Below are positions 49,942-59,876 of a stretch of 64,000 nt of DNA, piece after piece. Within the stretch, counting starts at the first letter, position 1. Every line of letters begins with the position of its first letter. This stretch comes from Dermatophagoides farinae (lineage: Eukaryota > Arthropoda > Arachnida > Sarcoptiformes > Pyroglyphidae). The position numbers and the translations under genes are program-made. Location of the stretch: positions 62,001-126,000 of the forward strand of contig NW_027461515.1 in the NCBI RefSeq assembly GCF_024713945.1. Reading direction: 5' to 3'. The notes under the pieces were generated by a model. It ran no database searches. It saw only the letters and a program-made list of their open reading frames with translations, and was not told the origin of the DNA.

Positions 49942-51984
49942 TTAATCTCGGGTACTGAGTAAAATAAAATACGCTAAAATTATTTCTAATTTTTTGTAAT
50001 TTACTGAATATAACTGAATTATCGGTTCTTTAAATTCATTGTCTTTTTCGTTGATAATCCTTATAGCTACCTTGCTTAGCGTTAAGTTTTTGTGTTCATT
50101 TATGTAGGTCACTAAACTTTCTACTAAAAAATTTACTTTTGAGTTATCTATAATAAAATCTACAATTAACAGTTCTGTCATCATGTAATGGTTGTTTTTC
50201 TTGCCAATAAGTTTGATGAAATTGATAAGATTTGATAATTTTTTGCACGATATCTGTGCCCCAACGCACTGTATTCCGTTGAAAACAATGTTGTAATCGT
50301 CTATAATCACTTTGATTGGCGAATCTTTCTGCGACAAATGGTAAATTAAACTGTTTGCAAAAGACTTGACTAAGATTACTTTTATGTTGTACTGGTTCTT
50401 ATTCGGATAGAAAAAAGTTTTATTCTGGATAGTGTATGTGCTGATTGAAGTAAACGTTACCAATTCTTCGTTTTCTTGCAATTGTGTATTTTCTATGTTT
50501 AAATCGCCAATGTCTATGTTTTCTTTATTCTTCAAATCAACGTAGGCTGGGTTCGTTTTTAATCTTGGCATCAGTTTGCCAGCGCAGGTCGTTTGGTATT
50601 GAATCGAAGTGCGGTTTCGCATCGTTGTGTTATTCATCATATCGTAAAGAGCTCTGTTGCCAGTGTTGTTCATTTGAGTCAGCGAACCATTCACATTGCT
50701 CACCGGTTCTACCTGCCTTACTGAATTCATATGGCTTGAAAAGTACGTGACAGTGTTGAATTTATTAAGAATTTTGTTTTCTTTGTTTTGCTTGTAGGGT
50801 TTGAGGCTGTCATTGGAGTCTGCAGAAAACATCATGTAAGACACAAACCCGTTAGAACCTATGTTAGCCTGTAAATTGGGATTTTTGAGCGTGACCGACG
50901 ATTTATCGTTTACAATGTCTAAAGCTTTTTTTTCTGTTATTTTACTAAGGGAGTCGTAGCCGTCGTCTTTATTGCTCGGCAACAATTTTTGATCAAATTT
51001 ATTTTTAATATTTGATTGAACATTTTCCTGGCTCAGCTGATTATTTAAATTATTACAAGAAGAGTTTTCATTTGTAATTATCCTTTGCATACATGTATTT
51101 GATTCATATATATTTATTAAGTATTTTAAAGGTTTTCTTTCTTTTTTAATATGTAATAATTTTGTATCTAATAAATTATTTATATAGTTTTGCTGATTTA
51201 ATCTTTTCGGTTGTAATTTGTCATCAGATAATACAGTATTACTTTGATTTATTCTATTGTTAAATTCTTTTAACTCGCTTTTAAACGGCTCTGATGCGCC
51301 TACGTTTCCCACGTTTTGTTTTTTCCGATTGCAATTAGTCGAATAATACTCTAACTTCTTTTCACTCTGACTTGACGTGTCCGATGATGGAAATCTTTGC
51401 AAACATATTTGATTGTTTTCTATGCTGAAGTGCATATCTACTCTGCTCGTTGCAGAGCTAAAATTAATACTACTTGGTCTGTTTTTAACGTAAGAATTAT
51501 GTTTCGGACTGGTGAAAGAAATTTTCTTGATTTCTTTCAATACGTGGCATTGAGCGTCATGTGTGCTTGGCACGTAAACATTTATCGGTTTCCCTGGCAT
51601 AGAATTGCACGGTTTAAATTTAGAGCCTGCGTTGTTGTGAGGAACAGGAGCTTTGACTTTGTTTTTTTGAAACTCTTCTTCCGGTGAACCGCTATTTTTG
51701 ATCGAATCTGGATTACTGTATTCTCCAGATGCACACTTATTCGATTTTTTTAATTTAGCCAGTGTAATTTTTTTGTTCCTTCCAAATTTGTTCAAACTTA
51801 GGAACTTTGTATTCAGCGGTTTTTCATTATTATTTTTCTTTGAAAAATGAATTTTGTTCGTGGTTGCAGAATTAGCCGATTTTTGAGTATTGCGCAATAT
51901 GACTTTCTCATGATTACTTGAGTTCGCAGAAATCGGACCTATTAACTGATATGGTAAGTAACTGTCTAAAAATTGCTCACCCAT
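49942..51984 (-). CDS. hypothetical Asn/Ser-rich protein, 680 aa
   Basis: I do not recognise this protein. About 500 of 680 residues are low-complexity, rich in Asn, Ser, Lys and Gln with basic clusters (KKITLAKLKKSNK), probably disordered. From about residue 510 the sequence becomes ordered, with alternating strands and helices (FTSISTYTIQNKTFFYPN, NIKVILVKSFANSLIYHL, LSKVAIRIINEKDN), a probable single globular domain of 160 residues. It lies 50 bases upstream of BUD20 on the same strand. A KENIDIG segment resembles a KEN-box degron, and the many phosphorylatable residues would fit a regulated cell-cycle or RNA-binding protein, but this is speculation. Confidence 0.65.
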   Translation of the reverse strand: MGEQFLDSYLPYQLIGPISANSSNHEKVILRNTQKSANSATTNKIHFSKKNNNEKPLNTKFLSLNKFGRNKKITLAKLKKSNKCASGEYSNPDSIKNSGSPEEEFQKNKVKAPVPHNNAGSKFKPCNSMPGKPINVYVPSTHDAQCHVLKEIKKISFTSPKHNSYVKNRPSSINFSSATSRVDMHFSIENNQICLQRFPSSDTSSQSEKKLEYYSTNCNRKKQNVGNVGASEPFKSELKEFNNRINQSNTVLSDDKLQPKRLNQQNYINNLLDTKLLHIKKERKPLKYLINIYESNTCMQRIITNENSSCNNLNNQLSQENVQSNIKNKFDQKLLPSNKDDGYDSLSKITEKKALDIVNDKSSVTLKNPNLQANIGSNGFVSYMMFSADSNDSLKPYKQNKENKILNKFNTVTYFSSHMNSVRQVEPVSNVNGSLTQMNNTGNRALYDMMNNTTMRNRTSIQYQTTCAGKLMPRLKTNPAYVDLKNKENIDIGDLNIENTQLQENEELVTFTSISTYTIQNKTFFYPNKNQYNIKVILVKSFANSLIYHLSQKDSPIKVIIDDYNIVFNGIQCVGAQISCKKLSNLINFIKLIGKKNNHYMMTELLIVDFIIDNSKVNFLVESLVTYINEHKNLTLSKVAIRIINEKDNEFKEPIIQLYSVNYKKLEIILAYFILLSTRD

Positions 51985-52251
51985 TTCAATCTGACTAGTG
52001 TTATCATTCTTTGTTCAATCTTTGTAAGGGAACTGGCTTATTTGAACTGAAGTCACACGATTATACATTTCATTAATATGTGTGTGGTTGCAACGTTTAT
52101 TCATGTTTATTTGCATTTAAAATTCTATAATCTATGTGCTAAAATTCGGATGTGTTAACAAAAAATCTAAACGAAGCAAAAAAACATTCAAATATACTAG
52201 GTTCAACTTAAATCGAAATTCCGAGCTACATTTACCGATTTTATATTAAAC

Positions 52252-52693
52252 TTATTTTTTTATTAGGTTGTGAAGTTTTTTAACTGTATTCAACACATTG
52301 TTCGAGTTTTTTGTTTTACACTTATATTTGGAATATGAAAAGTATTTCTTATTCATTAATTCACACAAATTCGAATTGAACAATATATTCTTAATTACGT
52401 CAGAATTTGTAAAAAGTTTTTTTTCAATTATTCTATTTGCATCAAAATATAGATTTTCCTCTATCAAGTTTAATTTAAAAAGTTTTTTCTCATCGAGTAA
52501 TTGCACTTCAGTATCGTCTACAGCTTTTTACGTTTTCAAACTCACTATCAGATACCTCATATGCTGACTTATCAGGTTCATTTTCAAAATTGATCAATCT
52601 CTCAAGAAACGACGAGTAATCGAAGTTTTCTGGTCCAAGAGCTCTAACAAAAAGACTTAATGCAAAAACGATCCCTCTTCCATAATAGATCAT
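52252..52693 (-). CDS. hypothetical protein, 137 aa, one 28-base intron
   Basis: Exon 1 (52693-52546) and exon 2 (52517-52252) join in phase 1 after removal of a 28-base intron with donor GTGAGT, giving 137 residues from an ATG at 52693. Without splicing there are two adjacent fragments in different frames, the second lacking an ATG. The product starts with a hydrophobic stretch IVFALSLFVRAL that could be a signal anchor, then is mixed charged and helical with a Lys/Asn-rich end. I do not recognise it. Its role is open. Confidence 0.6.
52518..52545 (-). other. 28-base spliceosomal intron
   Basis: On the minus strand it starts GTGAGT and ends CTGTAG. It links two frames that are otherwise separated by a stop; the donor differs from GTAAGT at one base. 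Confidence 0.7.
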
Positions 52694-52914
52694 TTTTAAT
52701 AAATAATCATTTAGATGCCTGTTCAATAATCAAAACGTTTTTATTTTTTCGAAATAAATTTAATTATCTAAAATGAAAAATAGCTCGAAAATTATTCATT
52801 ATTAAATATCCATAAAAGCAAAACCAATTACTTAGTCGTTGTCACTATTTATCTCGACCTTGTAATAATTGTTTATCTCGTTTGGAAAACACGGTAATGC
52901 TTTTCTGGTAGTGT

Positions 52915-54282
52915 ATGTACCAATTTAGTTCTCAGCAAGAGTACGATGAACACATTAAAGAAGTTTTAAAAACTTCATTTGGCATCGAAGGCCTTTATAA
53001 ATACCAGGCTTTTATTAGGCTGTTTCAGAATCGTCTTAACGACTGTTCAAACTACGCATCATTCAAGCGTGATATTCATTGCTTTTTGCCCACTGGCAGC
53101 GGTAAAACTTTATCTTACATTTTGCCAATTATTGACTACACAGTTGCAGTTAACATTAACTCATTCACTCACACGCTGATTCTACTTCCTACAAGAGAAC
53201 TTATTGATCAATGCAGAGAAACACTTGTCAAGTTTCGTTCTGACAAAATAGACTTTTCGTGTGTTTGTTTATCGGGCAAATACTCATTGAACTATGAGAA
53301 AGAGCTTATCAAAGGTAATTTAAAACCACAATCAGTACATCATGATAGCGCGATAGGGTATCAATATATGAACTATCCTAACATAATCATATGTTTGGCT
53401 TCTCGGCTTCCATTTGTCTATTTAGGGAATGAACAGTTTATTGAGGAAGTTTGGAAGAATTCTTTACGTTTTATCATATTAGATGAAGTAGATAAGCTTC
53501 TAGACCTGTCACTAAACAACTGGATCATTGTTTACCAAGAGCTGTGCAATATATTCGAAAATAGCGGCAATAATACGGCAAAAACTGCACATCTTGACAA
53601 TTTACCGCTAATAAAGAAATTTTATCTGGATAGCAAAAATGATGAAAACAAGACTTTCCAGCCTTTGTTAACCAAGATAATTTTGTCAGCCACCAATAAA
53701 ATTAATTTGCGTAAGGTAGACCTGCTTCAACTTAATAACGTCATTACCTTAACGGGAGAATTGCCTGTGGAATCAGAAAAATTATTTAAGCAAAACTGTG
53801 TGTTGTTGAATTCTAACTTAGAAGAGTATCTGATATATTTCCTCAAAGAAAAGCTGTCTAAAGAACTTAAAAAATTCATCGTATTTACCAATTCATTGGC
53901 ACAATGTAAGTTCTTACATAAGGCACTAACTGATAATAACATAAAAAATGTTTTGATGCATGGTTCTCAACTCAAAAAACAACGTGAAGTCGCTTTAAAA
54001 AATTTCAAGAAATCAAACCTCAACGTTCTTGTGTCAACAGATCTTGCAAGCAGAGGGCTTCATATTGAGGATATTTCTTGGGTAATTCATTTTCAATGTC
54101 CACTGGATTCATACACTTACGTCCATCGTATTGGACGAACAGCTCGCGTTAATAAAAAAGGTGTGAGTTTAATTATTGATCATATTGGCGCCAAAGAAAA
54201 AGTGAAACGAATATTGACAAAGGCGAGTACCATTAGGCCGAATTTGCAACGAGCCAAAATTGTCCAGGAGGATTCCGCATAA
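52915..54282 (+). CDS. DEAD-box RNA helicase, DDX51/DBP6-like
   Basis: ATP-dependent RNA helicase of 455 residues. Motif I is PTGSGKT at residues 59-65, Ia is LLPTRELIDQCRE, II is DEVD at 190-193 in place of DEAD, III is LSATNK. The C-terminal RecA domain has VFTNSLAQCKFLHKAL, STDLASRGLHIEDI and motif VI HRIGRTAR. The start LYKYQAFIRLFQNRL, the LILLPTREL segment and the lack of a standard Q motif point to the DDX51/DBP6 group, which acts in 60S ribosome assembly. Long N- and C-terminal extensions of that group are missing. It is followed by RPA1 on the other strand, 76 bases away. Confidence 0.85.
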   Translation: MYQFSSQQEYDEHIKEVLKTSFGIEGLYKYQAFIRLFQNRLNDCSNYASFKRDIHCFLPTGSGKTLSYILPIIDYTVAVNINSFTHTLILLPTRELIDQCRETLVKFRSDKIDFSCVCLSGKYSLNYEKELIKGNLKPQSVHHDSAIGYQYMNYPNIIICLASRLPFVYLGNEQFIEEVWKNSLRFIILDEVDKLLDLSLNNWIIVYQELCNIFENSGNNTAKTAHLDNLPLIKKFYLDSKNDENKTFQPLLTKIILSATNKINLRKVDLLQLNNVITLTGELPVESEKLFKQNCVLLNSNLEEYLIYFLKEKLSKELKKFIVFTNSLAQCKFLHKALTDNNIKNVLMHGSQLKKQREVALKNFKKSNLNVLVSTDLASRGLHIEDISWVIHFQCPLDSYTYVHRIGRTARVNKKGVSLIIDHIGAKEKVKRILTKASTIRPNLQRAKIVQEDSA

Positions 54283-54358
54283 TGGTAGTGATAAGTTGTT
54301 TACTATATAAAAATTTACTAAATATCTAAATTTAAAATATCTGCGTCAGACTTTGGTG

Positions 54359-56425
54359 TTATGTCATCTGGATTATTCGCGGATTGGATGTACTAACAAG
54401 AATTCTCGATATGCTTAAACTTACATGTCTTATTTTTGTGGTGTCTAAAAACTTTTCTACTTTAGACCGTATTTTAAATTTATATTGTTTTCCGATTATA
54501 CAATTTATTTTGTCGTTGTGGTCCAGTCGATCTAAACTATCTTCATTGTCTGAATCTGACGATTGGAATAAACTTTGTACAGTCGATCCCAACATCGCCG
54601 TAGCTGCCTCGTCGAAAATCATACACTTGATAAGACCCGTCTCATCTTCAATATCAATAAAGAAATTGTATTTTTTTATAGGATTATCCAACTGTACGTT
54701 ACAATTACTGCATTTATATGTCACAGAATATTCTATCTTGTGATCAAGCCATTCGCTATTTAAATCTTTAATTTCTTCAACTTTTTTATTGCAAGTTGGA
54801 CACGCCTCATACCAAAATATGCCGTTCGCTTTGTAGTGGACTTTCGTAACATTAGCGAAAACGGTGAACATATATCCCTTAGTGTTTTCCAAAAGCTCGT
54901 TTATCTTTGTATGAGCAAAAAACTCGAGGATTTTAGAAACTGTAGTCAACTTGCTGCCCGATTCGGATGCGTCGTCTGAGGTCTGGTTCACCTTGTCCTT
55001 TATAGATTTCAAGAACTGAAGCGCCTCCTCAGTTGGAAAAGCATTGTTAAAAGTATCATCGAATGCATGTATCGCTTTTTTATACTTGTAGATAAAAATT
55101 TTAGAGTTGCTTTTTAGTTTTAACCTTCTACCTTCGTATTCGTCAACCTGCGCTTTAGATAGCTCAACAATGTAAATATAATTGTTATCGAGTTTATCTG
55201 GAAACGTATCGCAAGTATTTCCCCATATAGTCAAATATACATTTGATGTGTCGTTCGAAGACAGCCCAATAGTTTTTCGCCGTTGTATAGCGCCAGTACG
55301 TTTTATGACGATGTTAGAGGAAGGAAAGACACGACTTATATAGGCGATTGTGTCAATAACAGCTCCCACAGGTTCTGAATATACGCACTTAAGGTCTTGA
55401 ATTTTTAAAGGAGAGCGGGAAACAATTGAGTCTGAGACTTGTTCGATGACGACTTTGTTCGGATTCAAGTCTAACTCGAATTCGTGGTCTGTAAGTTTAA
55501 AACGAGGATTTGCTGTTTTAACTGTAGCGTTCTTAATTTTGTAGACATTATTTTTCGTTAACGCATCGGCGAAGCTATTTATTGCATTGTTCCAGATAGT
55601 ACATCCAATTTCTCCGGTGTTATCTGCAAATATAAAATTCATTCGTAAACCGTTACCCTTAGCGTTATTGTAACTGACTGGTCCTGTTTTAGAAGTCACT
55701 TTTACTATTATGGTAAAAGTTATTAGAAATTTATTTATATCACATACAGAAACAACGTCACTCTCTTCAAAGTCTTCTGAATCTAGTATTTTTTTACGCT
55801 TCAAAACGTTTATAGAACTTGTTTCTGACGAGTTTTCTCCAAGTACAATGTGGCTTTCCACTTCTTTTCGTGATACAGGTATTGATGCTATCATCTCCCG
55901 GGTAGTAGTCGTAGTACCATTTTTACTACTTATATTTTCATTTGTACAGATTTTTAAACGCTTTGTTTCATTTATTATGCTAGCAGCTTCGTGTATTTCG
56001 GTAGAATTAAACTCAGACGGAACATCATCTAACGTGTCGTTTAGTTTAAATCTAAGAGGATGATTAACAAGTTTAGCATCTTTAACAATTGAATGAGCTT
56101 CCTTGTTTGAAAAGGAAAATTCTTTTATGTACAGAATAACTTCCCCGTTGGTTTTTTTCAAAACTTTCGTTCCTGGCGCAACTTTAATCCAACAGTGTTC
56201 TTTCAAACTAACATTAGGATCGATTTGCTTATTGACGGCACGCATAAAATAATATGAAACTTCTTTGTCGTTATTGTTTGGTGAAGAACCATCTATTAAA
56301 ATTAAAACATTTTTATCAGCCAAAACTGGAACCAATTTGTACACATAAAATTCAACTTCAGATTCTAAAACCCTATCTGCCATTGGCAAAACTTTTGTCA
56401 AGCTAGAATTAAACTTATCAATCAT
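54359..56425 (-). CDS. RPA1: replication protein A large subunit
   Basis: Largest subunit of the single-stranded DNA-binding heterotrimer used in replication, repair and recombination. The 688-residue protein shows an N-terminal protein-interaction OB domain (about 1-115), a Ser/Thr-rich linker and the tandem DNA-binding OB folds A and B (residues 230-460, with FIFADNTGEIGCTIWNNAIN and NPRFKLTDHEFELDL). The C-terminal OB fold carries the zinc ribbon: WYEACPTCNKKVEEI and later YKCSNCNVQLDNP, giving four cysteines. The closing segment FIDIEDETGLIKCMIFDEAA is highly characteristic. Length is slightly more than the human 616. Start at the ATG at 56425. Confidence 0.95.
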   Translation of the reverse strand: MIDKFNSSLTKVLPMADRVLESEVEFYVYKLVPVLADKNVLILIDGSSPNNNDKEVSYYFMRAVNKQIDPNVSLKEHCWIKVAPGTKVLKKTNGEVILYIKEFSFSNKEAHSIVKDAKLVNHPLRFKLNDTLDDVPSEFNSTEIHEAASIINETKRLKICTNENISSKNGTTTTTREMIASIPVSRKEVESHIVLGENSSETSSINVLKRKKILDSEDFEESDVVSVCDINKFLITFTIIVKVTSKTGPVSYNNAKGNGLRMNFIFADNTGEIGCTIWNNAINSFADALTKNNVYKIKNATVKTANPRFKLTDHEFELDLNPNKVVIEQVSDSIVSRSPLKIQDLKCVYSEPVGAVIDTIAYISRVFPSSNIVIKRTGAIQRRKTIGLSSNDTSNVYLTIWGNTCDTFPDKLDNNYIYIVELSKAQVDEYEGRRLKLKSNSKIFIYKYKKAIHAFDDTFNNAFPTEEALQFLKSIKDKVNQTSDDASESGSKLTTVSKILEFFAHTKINELLENTKGYMFTVFANVTKVHYKANGIFWYEACPTCNKKVEEIKDLNSEWLDHKIEYSVTYKCSNCNVQLDNPIKKYNFFIDIEDETGLIKCMIFDEAATAMLGSTVQSLFQSSDSDNEDSLDRLDHNDKINCIIGKQYKFKIRSKVEKFLDTTKIRHVSLSISRILVSTSNPRIIQMT

Positions 56426-56714
56426 CGTATTGTGTAAATCAAATTTAGCAATAATATTTTAACCTTCTACGTAAAGCAGTAGTTCATTATTTTTTATAAC
56501 TAACTCTATTATGCGATTTGATAAATGATACAATTTATAATTTCCTAAATATTTTTTTTTTGCACGACTTACATTAACTTCACACTTGGAAAAAAAATTT
56601 CATTACTTATTTTAATAGGCTATATTTGAATTATTTATATACTGACATAATCTTTTCTGATAACGGGGGTAAAAAGTGTGAAACGCAAATAACTGAAAGA
56701 ATCTAATTAATGAT

Positions 56715-59711
56715 CTACTTTTTATCTTGTAAACGTTGAATAGATGACAACAAGCGATTTGAAATATTGCTGAGCTCTTGGTTCGGTTCTTGTTGCCAAA
56801 AGTCCATTATTTTTGTTTGTCGAGAAGTATTACAACACAAATATTGTAGTCTGACATACTCTTCGATAAACTCGTTCGTAAATTTGCTCAAATAGCCACA
56901 TTTTGCATATAAATACTTTTTAAGATCGCCAACCAACGGCTTGTTCCAAATGAAATAAGGCTGTTCTTTTGCAATGCACGGTTTAACTAAATTTTCTATT
57001 GCAACATGAGATGGAAAATCGTCCGGAAAAACCCAGAACCGGCGATAATGCTTATGTTTTTTCTTAAACTCGACAATTGCATCAGAATCATATGGTTCAA
57101 TGCCTGGGTCTTTACAGTCGAGCAAGTTTCGTGCCCAGCGATAAAACGAATTTATCGACTCACGAGAGCCTCCAAACGCCGAGATTATTTCTAAAGCATT
57201 GACAATTCCAATTCCATGTACACCATCTGTGTAATCACAGCCTACAAGACATGCTAACAGTGCTAATTCTTGTTTTTGCATGTTAAGTTGATTCAAGATT
57301 TTATTTATATCGTAGTATTTCACCTCTTCCGAGTTTTCAAAAAAATCTCTAATGATATAAGGACCGCCAAATAGGATGCAATCTGAATCTTCGCTAATTA
57401 CACAATCTACAATTCCAGTTTGCGCAAAATAACACGCTTGAGCTTCGGCTTCAGCCGGTGCGATATAGTACGGAATACCCAAAAAATCCAACAACATTTG
57501 AACGTCGGAAAAAAGTATTGATTTAGACACGGAGTCTTCATAATAGGCTTGATGGAAAAACTGCTCTTCTGCCACAGAAAACAAATCCTGCATTGCTTTA
57601 TTTCCATGATTTTTATCCCCTTGTATTTTGTGCTCAAATAATTCTGGTTTCAAATTCAAAAGTTTGTCGAACTTCGAAATTTCGTTCGAGTCATAGTTGT
57701 GTTCAACCGAAGCTGGCCCAGCCCGATTTTCTATGTCCGGCAAATTTGAAAGCTTCTCCTTAATACTCTCCGGAATAGTCACTTCGCTTAATACAGCAGA
57801 TTCTAACTGAACAAATTTTTCATCTGGTGAATATATGTCAGTGTCTTCGGCAATATTATTTTTAGAAAACTGAACTTTTTCGATGGCGTCACATATTTCA
57901 ATTAACTGGCACTTGTTGCCGCTTTTTTGATGGTCTGTTTCATTTTCTAGTTTATTTGAATAGTCAGATTTTTTTATATTATCAGAAAATTTATCCGGTG
58001 AGGTTAAAACGGCTTCTGGCATCTTAGAAACAAAATAAGGTTTAGTGACAATAGATAATTTGTTAATAGTTTTATCTGTATTTGAAACGTTTAGTCTATC
58101 AGTCATACCTAATCGTTTAATGTTATCAATATCTAATTCTGTATCACGCTCTTGTCGAGGCGTTTCCGTGTCGGATAGATCAAACTTGACTTTTAGTTCA
58201 TTCTCTTTTCTTAGAGTTTTTGAAACTTCTAGATAATGCGTATTAGCTGCATCATCGATAATTGCATTGGTTTGAATTAAATTATTTCTAGTGCAACTTT
58301 TTAGATTTAATGACGGCATAACGAACCTTGTATTATCTTCTTGTTGTAACAAGTTTGCAGAAATTTTTTCATACATAGATGATTTTATCGAAGCGTTTGG
58401 ATTAGATTTTTTACAACTAGTGATCAAATCGTCTGCCCAATCAGACTTTTCACTCAAAATGCTACTTGAACTTTCGCCGTTGTCAGAGTCATTATCACTT
58501 GGTTTAGAATTAAAGTATGTATTTTGAACTTCTTTTGTAATGTAGTTTTGGGGATTGCGAATCTTATTCCATATTCGACCTGACGAAGTATTCAAGTACG
58601 ACACTTTAAACTTTTGGACGTAGTTTTTTGGCACAACTTCAAAATCTGTTTTCTCAACGGATTTCAGGTCGGGATTCATTTCAAACATATTAGCTTGTAA
58701 ACTGCCAGTTTCTCCTACATGGGTATTAGTAGCAATATTTATCTCATTCATCAACAACTTTTTGAATTCATCATCCAAATTAAACTCAGTGTTTTCATCT
58801 TTGTCTTTGTCAGAAGTATGTTTTTTTTCAGACACTTCCTTTAAATATGACTCTCCAAGCTGTTTTTTTATTTCTTCCAGCTTCTTCAAATATACTCTAG
58901 AACTAAAATATGCGTCTAATTGAGTCCTACTGAGATCAACAATGTTTGAACTCTTGCTGGCAATTTTTTCGTTGTAATCACGGACAATCAAATGATAGTA
59001 CGCCATTAATATTTTGAACTGCAATCGTAAATCCAACGATTCAAACTCTGAAGAAGAAAAATAGTCTTTATTTTTTATGATGAAATGCAGAGTTTGATCG
59101 TTTTCATCTCGCACAGATATTTCGTAATACGGTTCCTTATTCTGGGTTCTGATTATTTTCTTGTTTATACGATTAAGATCCTGCAGTTCGGTGGCTTCGA
59201 CGGAATTTTCCAAAATCGAATCGTCCAGTCGCATAAGACGTTTCATGCGACGCGCTTGCTCATCATATTCTTTCATCCCTTTACCATAAACAAGCATGTC
59301 AATCGGAGTTACACGGTTTTCAGCGCTTATTTGTTGCCTTTTTTTATTGACTTGATCGTTTGAACGGTTTATAAAGTCTTTTATAAGTTTATCTGTAACC
59401 TTTCTTAAAGATTTTTCATACTTTAATTTTTCATTATATCGGTTTAATAATGTCTCAATCTTGCAGTCAGGTGGCTTGCCATCAAAAATGAAAACCGGCA
59501 AAACCTTGTGAGACATTAACATCAAAATTCGTTTACAAAAACCTAATATATGAGCGCCTCGGATTGTATTGGCTTCGTTGTCCTTCATTGCAGTAACAAA
59601 CTGCGCAATCCAGATACTAGCATCTATTGCTACTCTATGCCCAGCTAATTGTTTTGTGGGCAAACGAGAAGAAAAGGAGTCAACTAAAGTCCACAACCCT
59701 TTTACTCCCAT
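56715..59711 (-). CDS. ERCC5: XPG/RAD2 structure-specific endonuclease
   Basis: FEN1-superfamily nuclease that makes the 3' incision in nucleotide excision repair. The 998-residue protein starts with the N-region MGVKGLWTLVDSFSSRLPTK, with GHRVAIDASIWIAQF and PVFIFDGKPPDCK, and continues with a long acidic, disordered spacer of more than 600 residues, the mark of XPG/RAD2 rather than FEN1 or EXO1. The I-region follows: IPYYIAPAEAEAQACYFAQT, VDCVISEDSDCILFGG, LVGCDYTDGVHGIGIVNALE. The metal-binding Asp/Glu residues appear complete. Near the end QTKIMDFWQQ fits a PCNA-interacting PIP box. It shares 165 bases with the upstream actin-related gene on the same strand. Confidence 0.95.
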   Translation of the reverse strand: MGVKGLWTLVDSFSSRLPTKQLAGHRVAIDASIWIAQFVTAMKDNEANTIRGAHILGFCKRILMLMSHKVLPVFIFDGKPPDCKIETLLNRYNEKLKYEKSLRKVTDKLIKDFINRSNDQVNKKRQQISAENRVTPIDMLVYGKGMKEYDEQARRMKRLMRLDDSILENSVEATELQDLNRINKKIIRTQNKEPYYEISVRDENDQTLHFIIKNKDYFSSSEFESLDLRLQFKILMAYYHLIVRDYNEKIASKSSNIVDLSRTQLDAYFSSRVYLKKLEEIKKQLGESYLKEVSEKKHTSDKDKDENTEFNLDDEFKKLLMNEINIATNTHVGETGSLQANMFEMNPDLKSVEKTDFEVVPKNYVQKFKVSYLNTSSGRIWNKIRNPQNYITKEVQNTYFNSKPSDNDSDNGESSSSILSEKSDWADDLITSCKKSNPNASIKSSMYEKISANLLQQEDNTRFVMPSLNLKSCTRNNLIQTNAIIDDAANTHYLEVSKTLRKENELKVKFDLSDTETPRQERDTELDIDNIKRLGMTDRLNVSNTDKTINKLSIVTKPYFVSKMPEAVLTSPDKFSDNIKKSDYSNKLENETDHQKSGNKCQLIEICDAIEKVQFSKNNIAEDTDIYSPDEKFVQLESAVLSEVTIPESIKEKLSNLPDIENRAGPASVEHNYDSNEISKFDKLLNLKPELFEHKIQGDKNHGNKAMQDLFSVAEEQFFHQAYYEDSVSKSILFSDVQMLLDFLGIPYYIAPAEAEAQACYFAQTGIVDCVISEDSDCILFGGPYIIRDFFENSEEVKYYDINKILNQLNMQKQELALLACLVGCDYTDGVHGIGIVNALEIISAFGGSRESINSFYRWARNLLDCKDPGIEPYDSDAIVEFKKKHKHYRRFWVFPDDFPSHVAIENLVKPCIAKEQPYFIWNKPLVGDLKKYLYAKCGYLSKFTNEFIEEYVRLQYLCCNTSRQTKIMDFWQQEPNQELSNISNRLLSSIQRLQDKK

Positions 59712-59876
59712 CTATATAAAAAACTCAAGTTTATTCTCTCATAAAAAAAAAATTCCACTAGCCAATTGAAAAAGTTGCCTACAAGCTACAGCTAGAAATA
59801 ATCATTAACTAGTTAGGTACTATAATTTTGCTGTTAGTGCGGCAGTTAGTGAATAAATTGACAGCACGAAATTTTA

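Noticed and set aside
49942-51984. Asn-rich stretch suggesting a prion-like or repeat-expanded pseudogene
   Set aside because: The frame is intact over 680 codons and ends in an ordered domain, so it is kept as a normal gene.
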